In this document: positions 18,714 through 27,546 of the stretch, piece by piece | Numbering within the stretch: the first letter of the stretch is position 1 | Layout: every line of letters starts with the position of its first letter | NCBI GenBank assembly: GCA_937876195.1 | Contig: CALEIK010000028.1 | Coordinates: forward strand, 123,377 to 187,376 | Source of the DNA: an uncultured Flavobacteriales bacterium | Lineage (GTDB): Bacteria > Bacteroidota > Bacteroidia > Flavobacteriales_D > Crocinitomicaceae | DNA: 64,000 nt | Direction: 5' to 3' | Position numbers and translations under genes: made by a program | Notes under the pieces: model-generated | Database searches by the model: none | Seen by the model: the letters and a program-made list of their open reading frames with translations, nothing else | Told to the model about the DNA's origin: nothing

Positions 18714-18940
18714 AATATTGCCAAGAAATAACTGAACAATTGGAACGTTCCTCTTTTGAACGCATTTCACTTAGTACGCGCATTGCTATTGGCTTCCATT
18801 TAGTGCATTGCAAACCATGCAAACGATTCGCACAAGACAGTAAGGCAATGGATCAATTATTGGCGAAACGATTTAAAGTCATCAAAGATTATTCGTTCAG
18901 CGATGCTGAAAAAGAATTATTGAAAAGTAAAATTCGCTAG
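18710..18940 (+). CDS. Zinc-binding (ZAS-type) anti-sigma factor, no membrane segment
   Basis: 76 residues from the ATG at 18710; the longer frame from 18686 adds only 8 residues inside the sigma gene. It contains the HX3CX2C zinc anti-sigma motif (H-LVH-C-KP-C, in the segment FHLVHCKPCKRF) and a hydrophilic tail. No transmembrane helix is present, so it is a cytoplasmic sensor, like RsrA/ChrR rather than a membrane RseA. It overlaps the sigma gene by 4 bp (ATGA). Zinc loss by oxidation or metal stress is a known trigger in this family, but the trigger here is unknown. Confidence 0.8.
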   Translation: MKYCQEITEQLERSSFERISLSTRIAIGFHLVHCKPCKRFAQDSKAMDQLLAKRFKVIKDYSFSDAEKELLKSKIR

Positions 18941-20508
18941 AACTTTATTCGACCAAAACGCTCGTTGCGTCCCCAAATAGCGTACAACAACACTTCGCGT
19001 CTGTTGTAATCGACATCAAACAACTTCGGAACTGCCAGCGCATCAATCTCGGAACGATCAAAAATAGTAAACTGTGCTCTGTCTCCTGTCGTTAAATTGA
19101 TTGTTGCCATGGCCACCACGTTTCTTCGTCGCCCAAAATTAGCCGTGTACAACCCTTGATTCTCTATCAACTGACCCGTTTGGTCATAATTATCGGAATT
19201 ATCATTGAAAATGAAGCTGATATTTACATCGTCAATAAAGCTTTCATAACTACTATAGGGGCCGTCGTCGTTGGTCGATACTTGGTATTTGTTTACCCTT
19301 TCGACCCAATCGAACTCTCCATCACTATTGATTTTGTAAACAATGATGTCGTTATAGTAATAATAATACGTATCGTTCGTTTGTCCAGTACGGATGTCGG
19401 AATTGGAGGTTAACTGCACATAATTTTGTTCCATCGTGCCAACGATGCTCCCGTCACGCAAAAGTTTAGCACTTCTCATTTTATAATTGAACAACTTAGG
19501 TTCTTCTCCTCTCCCCTTTTCTTCCAATCGTTCGGACCTTCTCATTGCCCGTTCTGACCAATTTTCTGTAATGAATGTCTCATCAAACTTCTTGAAACTT
19601 TCCTGCAATACCACCCCAGATCGGTAATCAATCTGCTGATTAAACACCCCTGAGACACCTGCAACATTGTCTTCTCCATACATTCCAGTGATGGTAAACA
19701 CTTGTTTATCGTCTGAAGTGACAACCATTTCTTCCACCCGTTTTCCACCAAGATCCAATTTGAAATCTTGCAATCCATCATCGGTGATATGAAAAATATG
19801 GACGGCTTTATAATTCAGGTAACTCTTAAAAAAATTCTTATTTTCCGCTTCCTCATACTCAGAAATGACCAGGAAATAATCTCCTTGATTCGAAATGTAA
19901 TGGGAATGAATCGTTGATAGTTCGGGCAGGAATGGCAATGGATACTCGCCGTCATTCACAAGATTGAAATCTGTATCGTAAACCTTGAATCCATAAACAC
20001 CATTTGTTTCTCTTCGCCCTTCAATTTCCCAGACCACACCTATGAATTTTTCATCTTCGGAAAGAATCACATTAAAGGCTCCCTTACCTGTTGAAGTGTC
20101 CAAATCATACGATGCCAATAAAATTGGCTCCCCTTCGGGCTTCAGTTCTTCATTGTAATACTGAATATAAAGATGATTGCCACCATCCATTTTATCGGAA
20201 AGAAAAATCGCAAATTTACCATTGATCACTTTCGCACCCTCAAAATTGGCGTAACTTTTATTTACCACCAATTTGATTTTACCCGTTTCAACAACTTTAA
20301 AATCTACGTGTTTTGCAACTTGGTAACTTCCAGCGATTCTACCACCAGACCAACGCAAGGAATAAAATTCGCCTGGTTTGTTGGGCAATGTATAAAGCAA
20401 TTTGCCTCTGCTTTGTTCCATCTCACTCCAATCAATTGTATAGGGTGATTGAGCACTGAGCGTAAACGCAGAGATGCTGAATAGAAATAAGATAAATAAA
20501 CGCTTCAT
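18937..20508 (-). CDS. Secreted protein of unknown function
   Basis: 523 residues from the ATG at 20508; the frame runs 10 codons further, but the ATG starts a clean signal peptide (MKRLFILFLFSISAFTLSAQ). The body shows no domain I know; it has repeated beta-strand-rich text (YSLRWSGGRIAGSYQVAK, NGVYGFKVYDTDFNLV) that might be a propeller, and a polar linker with many E and R (RSERLEEKGRGEE). No T9SS sorting domain is visible at the C-terminus. It converges with the anti-sigma gene and the two stop codons overlap as CTAG (18937-18940). Confidence 0.7.
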   Translation of the reverse strand: MKRLFILFLFSISAFTLSAQSPYTIDWSEMEQSRGKLLYTLPNKPGEFYSLRWSGGRIAGSYQVAKHVDFKVVETGKIKLVVNKSYANFEGAKVINGKFAIFLSDKMDGGNHLYIQYYNEELKPEGEPILLASYDLDTSTGKGAFNVILSEDEKFIGVVWEIEGRRETNGVYGFKVYDTDFNLVNDGEYPLPFLPELSTIHSHYISNQGDYFLVISEYEEAENKNFFKSYLNYKAVHIFHITDDGLQDFKLDLGGKRVEEMVVTSDDKQVFTITGMYGEDNVAGVSGVFNQQIDYRSGVVLQESFKKFDETFITENWSERAMRRSERLEEKGRGEEPKLFNYKMRSAKLLRDGSIVGTMEQNYVQLTSNSDIRTGQTNDTYYYYYNDIIVYKINSDGEFDWVERVNKYQVSTNDDGPYSSYESFIDDVNISFIFNDNSDNYDQTGQLIENQGLYTANFGRRRNVVAMATINLTTGDRAQFTIFDRSEIDALAVPKLFDVDYNRREVLLYAIWGRNERFGRIKF

Positions 20509-20546
20509 ATACATGTTTTCAACATCCTCAAAAATCAATCCAAGTG

Positions 20547-21902
20547 CTATTTCACCAATTGGATACCTGTATAATTTTGAGGCGTAATTTGCTTCAATTC
20601 CGCTTTCAATGCATCCGAAACATTCAACGTATCCACAAAATCATGCACTGTTTGCTTGGTAACAGCTTCATTCTTTCTTGTCAATCCCTTCAATGCCTCG
20701 TACGGTTTTGGATAGCCTTCTCTTCGCAAAATAGTCTGCAAAGCTTCTGCCACCACTGCCCAATTATTTTCCAAATCGGCATCGAATGCATCTGAATTTA
20801 GCAATAATTTTTCTAATCCTTTCAAAGTTGACTTAAATGCGATAAATGTATGTGCAATCGGAAGACCAATCGTACGAAGAACAGTTGAATCCGTTAAATC
20901 TCGTTGCAATCGCGATAACGGTAGTTTTTGCGCTAGATGCTCAAATAACGCATTAGCAATTCCAATATTTCCTTCTGAATTTTCAAAATCAATTGGATTT
21001 ACTTTGTGTGGCATTGCCGAAGATCCTATTTCACCCTCTTTTAATTGCTGCTTGAAGTATTCCATTGAAATGTACGTCCACATATCGCGGTTCAAGTCCA
21101 TCACAATCGTGTTGATGCGCTTGAATCCATCAAACATGGCCGCCAGATTATCGTAATGTTCAATTTGTGTTGTAGTTTGACTTCGCGTTAAACCAAGTGT
21201 ATCGTTCACAAAATTATTGGCAAATGTCACCCAATCTTTCTCTTTAAATGCCACGAAATGCGCATTGAAGTTCCCCGTTGCACCACCAAATTTCGCAGCA
21301 TAGGGAATAGAATACAATTGTGTTTTCTGAATGGTCAATCGCTCAGCAAATACTTGAATCTCCTTTCCAAGTCGCGTTGGCGAAGCTGGTTGACCGTGAG
21401 TTCGTGCAAGCATAGGAATGTCCTTCCATTCTTTACTCAAATCCGTCAATTTATCAATCAATTGATTCAACAGAGGCAAATATTCATTTTCAACAGCGTC
21501 TTTCAACGACAATGGAATGGATGTGTTGTTTATATCTTGGGAAGTCAACCCAAAATGGACAAACTCCAAGTATTTCTCAAGACCAAGTGCAGTCATTTTA
21601 TCCTTCAAAAAGTACTCAACAGCTTTTACATCATGGTTTGTTGTTTTCTCTGTTTCCTTGATCCACAAAGCGTCTTGCTCTGAAAACAAGGTACAAATAG
21701 CACGTAAATCTGTGTATTTTTCTTTTGGGAAATCCGCCAACGGTTTTACACCCGATTCGACCATTGCGATAAAATATTCAACCTCTACAATGACGCGGTA
21801 CTTAATCAATCCAAACTCTGAAAAATACGGCTGTAACTCGCTGGTTTTATTTTGATACCTTCCATCTACTGGAGATATGGCTGTCAAACTACTAAACTTC
21901 AT
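20547..21902 (-). CDS. purB: Adenylosuccinate lyase
   Basis: 451 residues from the ATG at 21902; alternative starts (ATG 21911, GTG 21914) add 3-4 residues. The enzyme acts twice in purine synthesis (SAICAR to AICAR, and adenylosuccinate to AMP). The opening MKFSSLTAISPVDGRY, the H169 motif ARTHGQPASPT and the fumarase-superfamily signature GEIGSSAMPHKVNP (serine loop near 292-302) are all present. The gene is alone in its transcript, preceded by a TAnnTTTG element. Sequence is normal length with no odd features. Confidence 0.97.
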   Translation of the reverse strand: MKFSSLTAISPVDGRYQNKTSELQPYFSEFGLIKYRVIVEVEYFIAMVESGVKPLADFPKEKYTDLRAICTLFSEQDALWIKETEKTTNHDVKAVEYFLKDKMTALGLEKYLEFVHFGLTSQDINNTSIPLSLKDAVENEYLPLLNQLIDKLTDLSKEWKDIPMLARTHGQPASPTRLGKEIQVFAERLTIQKTQLYSIPYAAKFGGATGNFNAHFVAFKEKDWVTFANNFVNDTLGLTRSQTTTQIEHYDNLAAMFDGFKRINTIVMDLNRDMWTYISMEYFKQQLKEGEIGSSAMPHKVNPIDFENSEGNIGIANALFEHLAQKLPLSRLQRDLTDSTVLRTIGLPIAHTFIAFKSTLKGLEKLLLNSDAFDADLENNWAVVAEALQTILRREGYPKPYEALKGLTRKNEAVTKQTVHDFVDTLNVSDALKAELKQITPQNYTGIQLVK

Positions 21903-21938
21903 GCTGTTCATCACTTAAAGGTTAAAAAATAGAAAGGA

Positions 21939-21946
21939 CAAAGATA
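21939..21946 (-). promoter_or_regulatory. Candidate -7 promoter element of purB (TATCTTTG)
   Basis: It matches TAnnTTTG on the minus strand and lies 36 bp before the chosen purB start. The divergent EI24 gene has its own element at 21987-21994. Confidence 0.45.
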
Positions 21947-21986
21947 CAAAAGCGCTAGGAATTATTCGATTTGAATTTGCTTTGAT

Positions 21987-21994
21987 TACATTTG
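21987..21994 (+). promoter_or_regulatory. Candidate -7 promoter element of the EI24 gene (TACATTTG)
   Basis: It matches TAnnTTTG and ends only 3 bp before the ATG at 21998, so the transcript may be leaderless. Confidence 0.45.
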
Positions 21995-21997
21995 AGC

Positions 21998-22846
21998 ATG
22001 AAATTTATCAAGAATTTTATTTTTGGAATTCGTGCTTACATCAAAGCAGTTCGATTCATTATTGAACATAAATTTTATTGGTTTCTCATCATTCCAGCGG
22101 TGTTGATGTTATTCATTTACTACATCGGAGCGAGAATAAAAGACCACATGATCCTTCCAACTGCGGAAAACATGAACGACATTGTTTGGTATTTGGTGTA
22201 CGTCCTGGCAGAAATTTCCATCGCCATACTCCTGATGAAGTTCGCAAAATACCTGGTGGTAATCATACTTTCTCCATTGCTTTCTTACTTAAGTATGAGA
22301 ACGGAAAAGATTTTAACTGGAAACACCTATCCGTTTAGTTTTTCGCAATTGGTCAATGATGTCAAACGTGCCATGCGCATTGTTATCCGCAACTTAATGT
22401 GGGAATATTTCTTTTTTCTCATTATCGTTTTGGTCTCGTTTTTAGGATGGGAAGATCCAACGTCTTCTCCTGTTTTTTACTTGACTTTTGTGATTGGATT
22501 TTTCTATTACGGATTTTCCTTTATGGACTACATCAACGAAAGACGAAGGTTGAATATTGATGAAAGTATTGTGTTTGTGCGTCAAAATCGCGGATTGGCA
22601 ATAGCGATTGGTTGTGTCTATTCACTTTTGATCCTTGTACCATTGGATGTTGGTTTATTGTTTGATTTCTCAGGGTTTTCCACTCAACCCTTTCATACGA
22701 TTGGCATCTTTCTGTTACAGCTATTATTGTGGTTCTGTGCCTCAACAGCACCAATTATTGCCATTGTCGCAGCAACCATCGCCATGAACGATCTAGTCGA
22801 CTTAAAATCAAATCAGTACTCACAAAAAAAGGAAGTAAACGAGTAA
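21998..22846 (+). CDS. EI24 (CysZ-like) membrane protein
   Basis: 282 residues from the ATG at 21998; the longer frame begins at a TTG two codons earlier. It has about six hydrophobic segments, with the EI24 pattern: a N-terminal GIRAYIKAVRFIIEHKFYWFLIIP, a central hairpin and a motif NDVKRAMRIVIRNLMWEYF. EI24/CysZ proteins form inner-membrane transporters (sulfate in some proteobacteria); here the substrate is unknown. Its start region contains a promoter element directly before the ATG. The TPR-PD40 gene starts 75 bp after its stop. Confidence 0.85.
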   Translation: MKFIKNFIFGIRAYIKAVRFIIEHKFYWFLIIPAVLMLFIYYIGARIKDHMILPTAENMNDIVWYLVYVLAEISIAILLMKFAKYLVVIILSPLLSYLSMRTEKILTGNTYPFSFSQLVNDVKRAMRIVIRNLMWEYFFFLIIVLVSFLGWEDPTSSPVFYLTFVIGFFYYGFSFMDYINERRRLNIDESIVFVRQNRGLAIAIGCVYSLLILVPLDVGLLFDFSGFSTQPFHTIGIFLLQLLLWFCASTAPIIAIVAATIAMNDLVDLKSNQYSQKKEVNE

Positions 22847-22863
22847 CTTTTCACTAATTTGAG

Positions 22864-22871
22864 TTACTTTT
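22864..22871 (+). promoter_or_regulatory. Candidate -7 promoter element (TACTTTTG)
   Basis: It matches TAnnTTTG and lies about 50 bp before the chosen start (22922) of the TPR-PD40 gene, leaving a leader of some 45 nt. Confidence 0.4.
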
Positions 22872-22921
22872 GCATGACTTTTGAATGGAAGAAGTCAAAA
22901 AAATTGAAAAAGAACAACACT

Positions 22922-24289
22922 ATGGAATTATTTCGTCAACTATCTATTGCTATTATCATCTGCCTAACATCGTTTTCTTATGCAAACGGAACACCACCAG
23001 ATTCAACAGTCACTTTGGTCGATAAAACGGCAGCCTTGTACATTTTGGAAGAAGGAAAGGTACTTTATGGGGAAGGCAAGATCAAATTGGCACTCGTTAA
23101 GTTCAGAGAATCAGGATTAAAAGATCCAAGCAGCTGGAAAGCGGCATATTGGGTGGGACAATGTCACTACCTGCTAAATAATTACGGTTATGCGCTAAAA
23201 TACGCGACGAAAGCCATTGAATTGGGCGGTGACAACGTCGATAGTGAAATCTATTATAAAATTGCGTCGGCGTATCACCGATTGGGAAATTTGGATTCAG
23301 CCGTTATCAATTACAACATCTCCATGGAGAAGTTATCCAAAAATCGCGTGAAAATATTGAACATCGAGCACAACATTGCCGAGTGTGAATTTGCTAAAAA
23401 AGCGTTAGCCGAGGGAGCTAAGTTTGAAAGATCTCAATTGAAAGGCGACATTAATTCTGGTTACGACGACTACAACGTGGTGCCATTGGCAAACGGTAAA
23501 ACAATTTACTTTACATCTCGAAGAAGCAACACGACAGGTGGTGGAATGAATCCAGACGATCAAACATACTTTGAAGATGTCTACAAAACAACGTGGAATG
23601 ATGAAAAGGGCGAATGGGGAGAACTCACCAATTATTTAGGCAAGCTTAATTCAAATGGTTTCGATGCTTTGAACTACATTTCTCCAGATGAAACATACGG
23701 CGTAATGACATTAAACTCTACAGCGACTGATAAAAAATCGTCTACGAATGGTTCTGACATTTGCGAAATTAAAATCAACACGAAAGGAACGTGGAATTCA
23801 CCAAGCATCATTAAAAACAAAACGATCAACACTTCTTATTTTGAAGGGTCGGCTACTTTAACTGCTGACGGAAACACGATGTATTTCGTAACCGATCGAA
23901 AGGGAGAAAAAAGTTCTACAGATATTTATATGGTTGAAAAAAATGGAAAAAAGTGGGGTACGGCAAAACCTCTTCCTATGACCATCAATACGGTTGGAAG
24001 AGAAACTACTCCTTTTATTTCTCCGGACGGACGTTACCTGTTTTTTAGTTCTGATGGACACCTTGGAATGGGCGGATTGGACATCTACGTGGTTGAAAAT
24101 ATGGGAGGTACTTGGGGTGAACCAATCAATCTTGGTGCTGGAATTAATACAGTGAACAATGATACGCACTTTGTGTACTACGAAGCGCTCAAGAAAGCGT
24201 TTGTTTCTGGATTTGAGTTGATCGGAGATAAAGCAAGTATCGATATTTACGAAATTGACATGACAGATTTCGTAATGCCTAAAAAGTAA
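22922..24289 (+). CDS. TPR and PD40 (WD40-like propeller) exported protein
   Basis: 455 residues from ATG 22922, which begins a signal peptide (MELFRQLSIAIIICLTSFSYA); a longer frame begins at 22859 but adds a polar stretch with no signal. Residues ~40-150 form TPR-like helices (AAYWVGQCHYLLNNYGYALKYA, YYKIASAYHRLGNLDSAV). Residues ~190-440 contain PD40 motifs (GKTIYFTSRRSN, GNTMYFVTDRKGE, GRYLFFSSDGHLGMGG). This domain order resembles the first part of PorE/Pal-related T9SS proteins, but the OmpA domain found in PorE is missing. A role in envelope or secretion is inferred. It converges with the next gene. Confidence 0.82.
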   Translation: MELFRQLSIAIIICLTSFSYANGTPPDSTVTLVDKTAALYILEEGKVLYGEGKIKLALVKFRESGLKDPSSWKAAYWVGQCHYLLNNYGYALKYATKAIELGGDNVDSEIYYKIASAYHRLGNLDSAVINYNISMEKLSKNRVKILNIEHNIAECEFAKKALAEGAKFERSQLKGDINSGYDDYNVVPLANGKTIYFTSRRSNTTGGGMNPDDQTYFEDVYKTTWNDEKGEWGELTNYLGKLNSNGFDALNYISPDETYGVMTLNSTATDKKSSTNGSDICEIKINTKGTWNSPSIIKNKTINTSYFEGSATLTADGNTMYFVTDRKGEKSSTDIYMVEKNGKKWGTAKPLPMTINTVGRETTPFISPDGRYLFFSSDGHLGMGGLDIYVVENMGGTWGEPINLGAGINTVNNDTHFVYYEALKKAFVSGFELIGDKASIDIYEIDMTDFVMPKK

Positions 24290-24290
24290 T

Positions 24291-24791
24291 TTAACGTACT
24301 TCTTCGTCGATATTATGAAACTGGATGGACTCTCGTGATGTAAGTTGCAACTGTTTTTCCACCGCACTCGGATTTGGATAGTTCGATGCAAAATAGAGCA
24401 GCAGAACACCAGTAATCGTCAAGAAAAACAAGTTGCCATCTGCCGAAAAAACAGCAATTCCAATCAATACGGCAATTTCAATAATTGCCAATTTGACAAT
24501 AAACGCGACTTGAAATCCCAAGAATTTTTGTTTTAGCGTTTCCCTTTTTACCAATTGATTGCAACTCTGCTTAAAAAACAGTTGACTGATAAATATGGCG
24601 CTGATCGCAATGATGGGCAAAATAATTAAAAACGGATTCCCTGCACTGGACATATTGAAATGTTGATTCTCGGTGACAAACAGCATCACGATTGCAAATC
24701 CCAGTTGTCCCATCAACAATGCCGCAAAAACAATTTTTAACGATTGCATGTATTTTTTCGGAGTGTAAATTCTTTCCTGGGGCTGTCTCAT
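24291..24791 (-). CDS. Four-helix membrane protein of unknown function
   Basis: 166 residues with four hydrophobic segments (about residues 16-40, 53-70, 93-112, 116-133). The basic N-terminus (MRQPQERIYTPKKYM) and acidic C-terminus are both likely cytoplasmic. There is no recognised family. Its stop codon lies 1 bp from that of the convergent TPR-PD40 gene, so there is no room for a classical terminator between them. Confidence 0.75.
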   Translation of the reverse strand: MRQPQERIYTPKKYMQSLKIVFAALLMGQLGFAIVMLFVTENQHFNMSSAGNPFLIILPIIAISAIFISQLFFKQSCNQLVKRETLKQKFLGFQVAFIVKLAIIEIAVLIGIAVFSADGNLFFLTITGVLLLYFASNYPNPSAVEKQLQLTSRESIQFHNIDEEVR

Positions 24792-24893
24792 AGTCGCAAT
24801 AGTTTAGTAATCATAGTACATAATGACGCCAATTTAAACATAAATTGGCAAAAACTACAAACCAGGATTTAGTCTCCTGCCATCAAAGTATTG

Positions 24894-24901
24894 TATATTT
24901 G
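24894..24901 (+). promoter_or_regulatory. Candidate -7 promoter element of truA (TATATTTG)
   Basis: It matches TAnnTTTG and ends 4 bp before the ATG at 24906, so the predicted transcription start is at or next to the start codon. Confidence 0.5.
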
Positions 24902-24905
24902 TTAC

Positions 24906-25640
24906 ATGCAACGGTATTTTATAGAGCTGGCTTATAACGGAGCGCCTTTTTTTGGTTGGCAAATTCAACCCAAACAGATTTCTGTCCAAGAAGTGATTGA
25001 AGAAGCCTTGTATCGTCTACATTCAAACACGGAAATAAAAGTGGTTGGTTGTGGCAGGACGGATACAGGTGTCCACGCGCGACACTACGTGTTGCATGTC
25101 GATTTACCCGAAATCAGCAGCGAAGAACAGTTTATTTTCAAATTAAACAGTATGTTGCCCGATGCGATTGCCATTTTAAACGTCTATGAAGTCGAATCGG
25201 ATAAACACGCGCGTTTTGATGCGAAGTCAAGAACCTACCGCTACTTTATCCACCGACGAAAGGATCCTTTTTTACACGAACAAAGTTGGCAAATCAGACA
25301 TCAACTAGACTTTGATGCCATGAACAAAGCGGCAAAGCACCTCATCGGCAAACAAGATTTCACCTCGCTTTCAAAAATTCACACCGATGTCAAAACGAAT
25401 ATCTGCGATGTGAAAAAGGCAAAATGGGTTGAAAACGACGATGAAACCGCCTACTTTGAAATCACTGCTGATCGTTTTTTACGCAACATGGTACGCGCCA
25501 CTGTTGGAACATTGGTAGATATAGGATTGGGAAAACTCAAGCCCGAAAATCTAGTGAGCATTTTAGAAGCAAAAGACCGCCAATCCGCTTCGACTTCTGT
25601 CCCAGCGCATGGATTGTTTTTGTGGAGGGTGGAGTATTAG
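24906..25640 (+). CDS. truA: tRNA pseudouridine(38-40) synthase
   Basis: 244 residues from the ATG at 24906; the frame extends 5 codons to a TTG. It modifies U38-40 of tRNA. The nucleophilic aspartate is D53 in GCGRTDTGVHARH; the second conserved segments are RTYRYFIHRRKDPF and the C-terminal DRFLRNMVRATVGTLVDIG. All are typical of TruA, whose usual length is 240-270. The start is fixed by the alignment to the family (MQRYFIELAYNG). A TAnnTTTG element sits just 4 bp before the ATG. Confidence 0.96.
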   Translation: MQRYFIELAYNGAPFFGWQIQPKQISVQEVIEEALYRLHSNTEIKVVGCGRTDTGVHARHYVLHVDLPEISSEEQFIFKLNSMLPDAIAILNVYEVESDKHARFDAKSRTYRYFIHRRKDPFLHEQSWQIRHQLDFDAMNKAAKHLIGKQDFTSLSKIHTDVKTNICDVKKAKWVENDDETAYFEITADRFLRNMVRATVGTLVDIGLGKLKPENLVSILEAKDRQSASTSVPAHGLFLWRVEY

Positions 25641-25781
25641 TAACTATGACTTTCTGATGCTCCTGACACAAATATACAATCTCAAAAAAAGGGATTTTTT
25701 ATGATACTTGTACACCTAAATTAATCAACGAATCGCAATAAAATGTACATTCGACATTCTATAAAGTAAGTTAAAAACGAC

Positions 25782-26279
25782 ATGGAAATACCAGATATTA
25801 AAATCATACAAACAGCTATTGCTGTTTTAGCCTATATATTGCTAAGAATAGTCATCAGTAAATTAATTGACAGAACGGTAGCAAATAGTCTGATGCAAAA
25901 GACAAGAGGGAAAATAATTAAAAAAGCACTTCACTTGATGGTTATCCTTATAGTTGCAACATTTATTTTGATAGTCTGGGGTGTTGATCAGACTGAATTA
26001 GCTTTTTTTATTGGTTCAGTACTTACCGTTATAGGAATAGCGTTGTTTGCACAATGGTCGATTTTATCAAATATAACCTCAGGAATCATCATCTTCTTTA
26101 ATCATTCAGTAAAACTTGATGATACGATATCGATAATTGACAAGGACTTCGAAATCGAGGGAAGAATAAGTGACATTGGTTTGTTTTTCGTAATTCTTAA
26201 AACAAAAGACGATGAAAAAATATCCATACCCAACAATATTTTTATTCAAAAAATGATAAAGCAAAATACGAGCATATAA
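25782..26279 (+). CDS. Short MscS-family mechanosensitive channel
   Basis: 165 residues, much shorter than E. coli MscS (286). Three hydrophobic segments are visible, the last being the pore helix (FFIGSVLTVIGIALFAQWSILSNI); a beta domain follows (GIIIFFNHSVKLDDTISI, then EGRISDIGLFFVILKTKDDEKISIPNN). The C-terminal alpha/beta vestibule is absent, as in other small MscS-like proteins; here it may be a natural short form. It is AT-rich relative to truA. It is the first gene of the accessory island. Confidence 0.85.
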   Translation: MEIPDIKIIQTAIAVLAYILLRIVISKLIDRTVANSLMQKTRGKIIKKALHLMVILIVATFILIVWGVDQTELAFFIGSVLTVIGIALFAQWSILSNITSGIIIFFNHSVKLDDTISIIDKDFEIEGRISDIGLFFVILKTKDDEKISIPNNIFIQKMIKQNTSI

Positions 26280-26354
26280 GAAACTACTCCACAACCAATG
26301 CATACCAATTTCTACAAAAAACAAGTCTCCACAAAAACCCATAAAAATAGAAGC

Positions 26355-26397
26355 TTGTGGTTATTAGCATCCTGATTTGGTTGTGTAATAACCACAA
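26355..26397. repeat. Perfect 12-bp inverted repeat (hairpin)
   Basis: TTGTGGTTATTA at 26355-26366 and its exact complement TAATAACCACAA at 26386-26397 enclose a 19-nt loop. No T-run follows, so it is not a standard terminator. It lies between the MscS gene and the 26447 orphan gene. Confidence 0.75.
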
Positions 26398-26426
26398 AAA
26401 GGTATATTAGTGGTGCATATAAACAA

Positions 26427-26436
26427 GTTATAGCCA
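26427..26436 (+). other. attC-like half site GTTATAGCCA
   Basis: The 10-mer lies 10 bp before the ATG of the 26447 gene. Its complement TGGCTATAAC is found at 27546-27555, at the far end of the cassette-like block. See the finding on the candidate cassette array. Confidence 0.35.
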
Positions 26437-26446
26437 ATAGAAAACC

Positions 26447-27013
26447 ATGATACTGAAAACTGCACAAGATTTCCCATATATAAACACATTAGTGGCAGCA
26501 TTAATAGGTGCCTTTATAGGTCAATTAAGTATCCTACTGGTTAATTGGATTAAAAAGAAGATTGATTTAAAAAACAAAGAGAACTTAATTAAGGCTGATA
26601 TTCGTAACCAAAAGATCATACTGGAACGAATGGAAACTAAACTTAATGCTTTAAAATCCTTATTCGAGAATCGAAACACAGACATTTATAAAGGTGATGT
26701 TTTCCATGACATTACGAAGGACATATATGACAGTGTTCCAAAAATTGATTTGTACAAGATATTCGATAATCAACTCCCTATATTGGTCGATATTTATGAA
26801 TCTCTTATGTTCCTAAAAACAAACAGTCCTCCTGTTATCTATGATAAATATGTTACAAAGCTCAACAACCATATCGCAGAAAAAAAGGATAAACTAGACC
26901 ATGATTTTTACTGTAAAACGCACGTCGGCTTTATCGAGATAGCAGTTGGTCAAATTTCCAATAATATAAAGACCATAGGAGAAGTTAAAGAACAAATGAA
27001 CAGAATATTATGA
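26447..27013 (+). CDS. Single-span membrane protein of unknown function
   Basis: 188 residues. One N-terminal hydrophobic helix (~15-38, LVAALIGAFIGQLSILLVNW) is followed by a strongly basic and then coiled-coil-like cytoplasmic region (KIDLKNKENLIKADIRNQ, ILERMETKLNALKS). No family is recognised. The gene is flanked by attC-like sequences, starts 10 bp after one (GTTATAGCCA) and has low GC. It is a possible cassette gene. Its stop codon overlaps a short frame (see 27010). Confidence 0.65.
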   Translation: MILKTAQDFPYINTLVAALIGAFIGQLSILLVNWIKKKIDLKNKENLIKADIRNQKIILERMETKLNALKSLFENRNTDIYKGDVFHDITKDIYDSVPKIDLYKIFDNQLPILVDIYESLMFLKTNSPPVIYDKYVTKLNNHIAEKKDKLDHDFYCKTHVGFIEIAVGQISNNIKTIGEVKEQMNRIL

Positions 27014-27078
27014 TTGAATTTCAAACAGAACAGCAATTATGGGCAGAAGCACTTTATAAAAATGTAATAGCCAATTAA
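27010..27078 (+). CDS. Very short frame overlapping the previous stop (22 codons)
   Basis: The ATG at 27010 overlaps the TGA of the upstream gene (ATGA). The frame of 22 codons (opening MIEFQTEQQLWAEALYK) ends with TAA at 27076-27078, inside the sequence that leads into the next ATG. It may be a coupled peptide, or the 5' end of a gene cut by cassette or deletion. Evidence for translation is only the overlap. Confidence 0.25.
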   Translation: MIEFQTEQQLWAEALYKNVIAN

Positions 27079-27082
27079 AAAC

Positions 27083-27541
27083 ATGACATATCTAATCTTA
27101 AAAACTTGGAAGATCTATAAGGTATTGGTACTCCTTTTCTCTGTTATTTATTGGATAGGAGTTGTTATAGATGACTGGGGATTTGTCGAAAAATATTGGA
27201 GCACAAATTGGGATGATTATCTTTTAACTTGGATTGTTTGGTACTTGATTTATATATTATACTTCTCAATTATGTATTGGTTAATAGGTGGATTAGTGTC
27301 TCTAATTATTTTTCTATACACAAGGAATCGAAAGGAACATTTTAAAATGACCAAAGAAGAAATTTGTTTAAAAGCTAATTCTGTGGAAGGATTGGACGGC
27401 ATGACAACTAATGAACGTTTATGGTCATCTGGTTTGATGGAATATTTTGACTTCGCTAAAATTCATGATAGGGAAAAAGCTAAAGTCATATTACAAGCGA
27501 TTAAAGTTGATGAAATTTCAATTGATCGGATATTATATTAA
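27083..27541 (+). CDS. Two-helix membrane protein of unknown function
   Basis: 152 residues. Two or three N-terminal hydrophobic segments rich in W and Y (residues ~13-35, 48-85) are followed by a soluble tail with NERLWSSGLMEYFDFAKIHD and KAKVILQAIKVDEISIDRIL, which looks like a short helical unit seen in other small Bacteroidota proteins; I cannot name it. The gene starts 8-17 bp after the degenerate site GTAATAGCCAATTA and its stop lies 5 bp before an attC-like palindrome. It is the second candidate cassette gene. Confidence 0.65.
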   Translation: MTYLILKTWKIYKVLVLLFSVIYWIGVVIDDWGFVEKYWSTNWDDYLLTWIVWYLIYILYFSIMYWLIGGLVSLIIFLYTRNRKEHFKMTKEEICLKANSVEGLDGMTTNERLWSSGLMEYFDFAKIHDREKAKVILQAIKVDEISIDRILY

Positions 27542-27546
27542 ATGAT

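Noticed and set aside
26355..26397. The perfect 12-bp inverted repeat as a terminator of the MscS gene
   Set aside because: The loop is long (19 nt) and no T-run follows on either strand.
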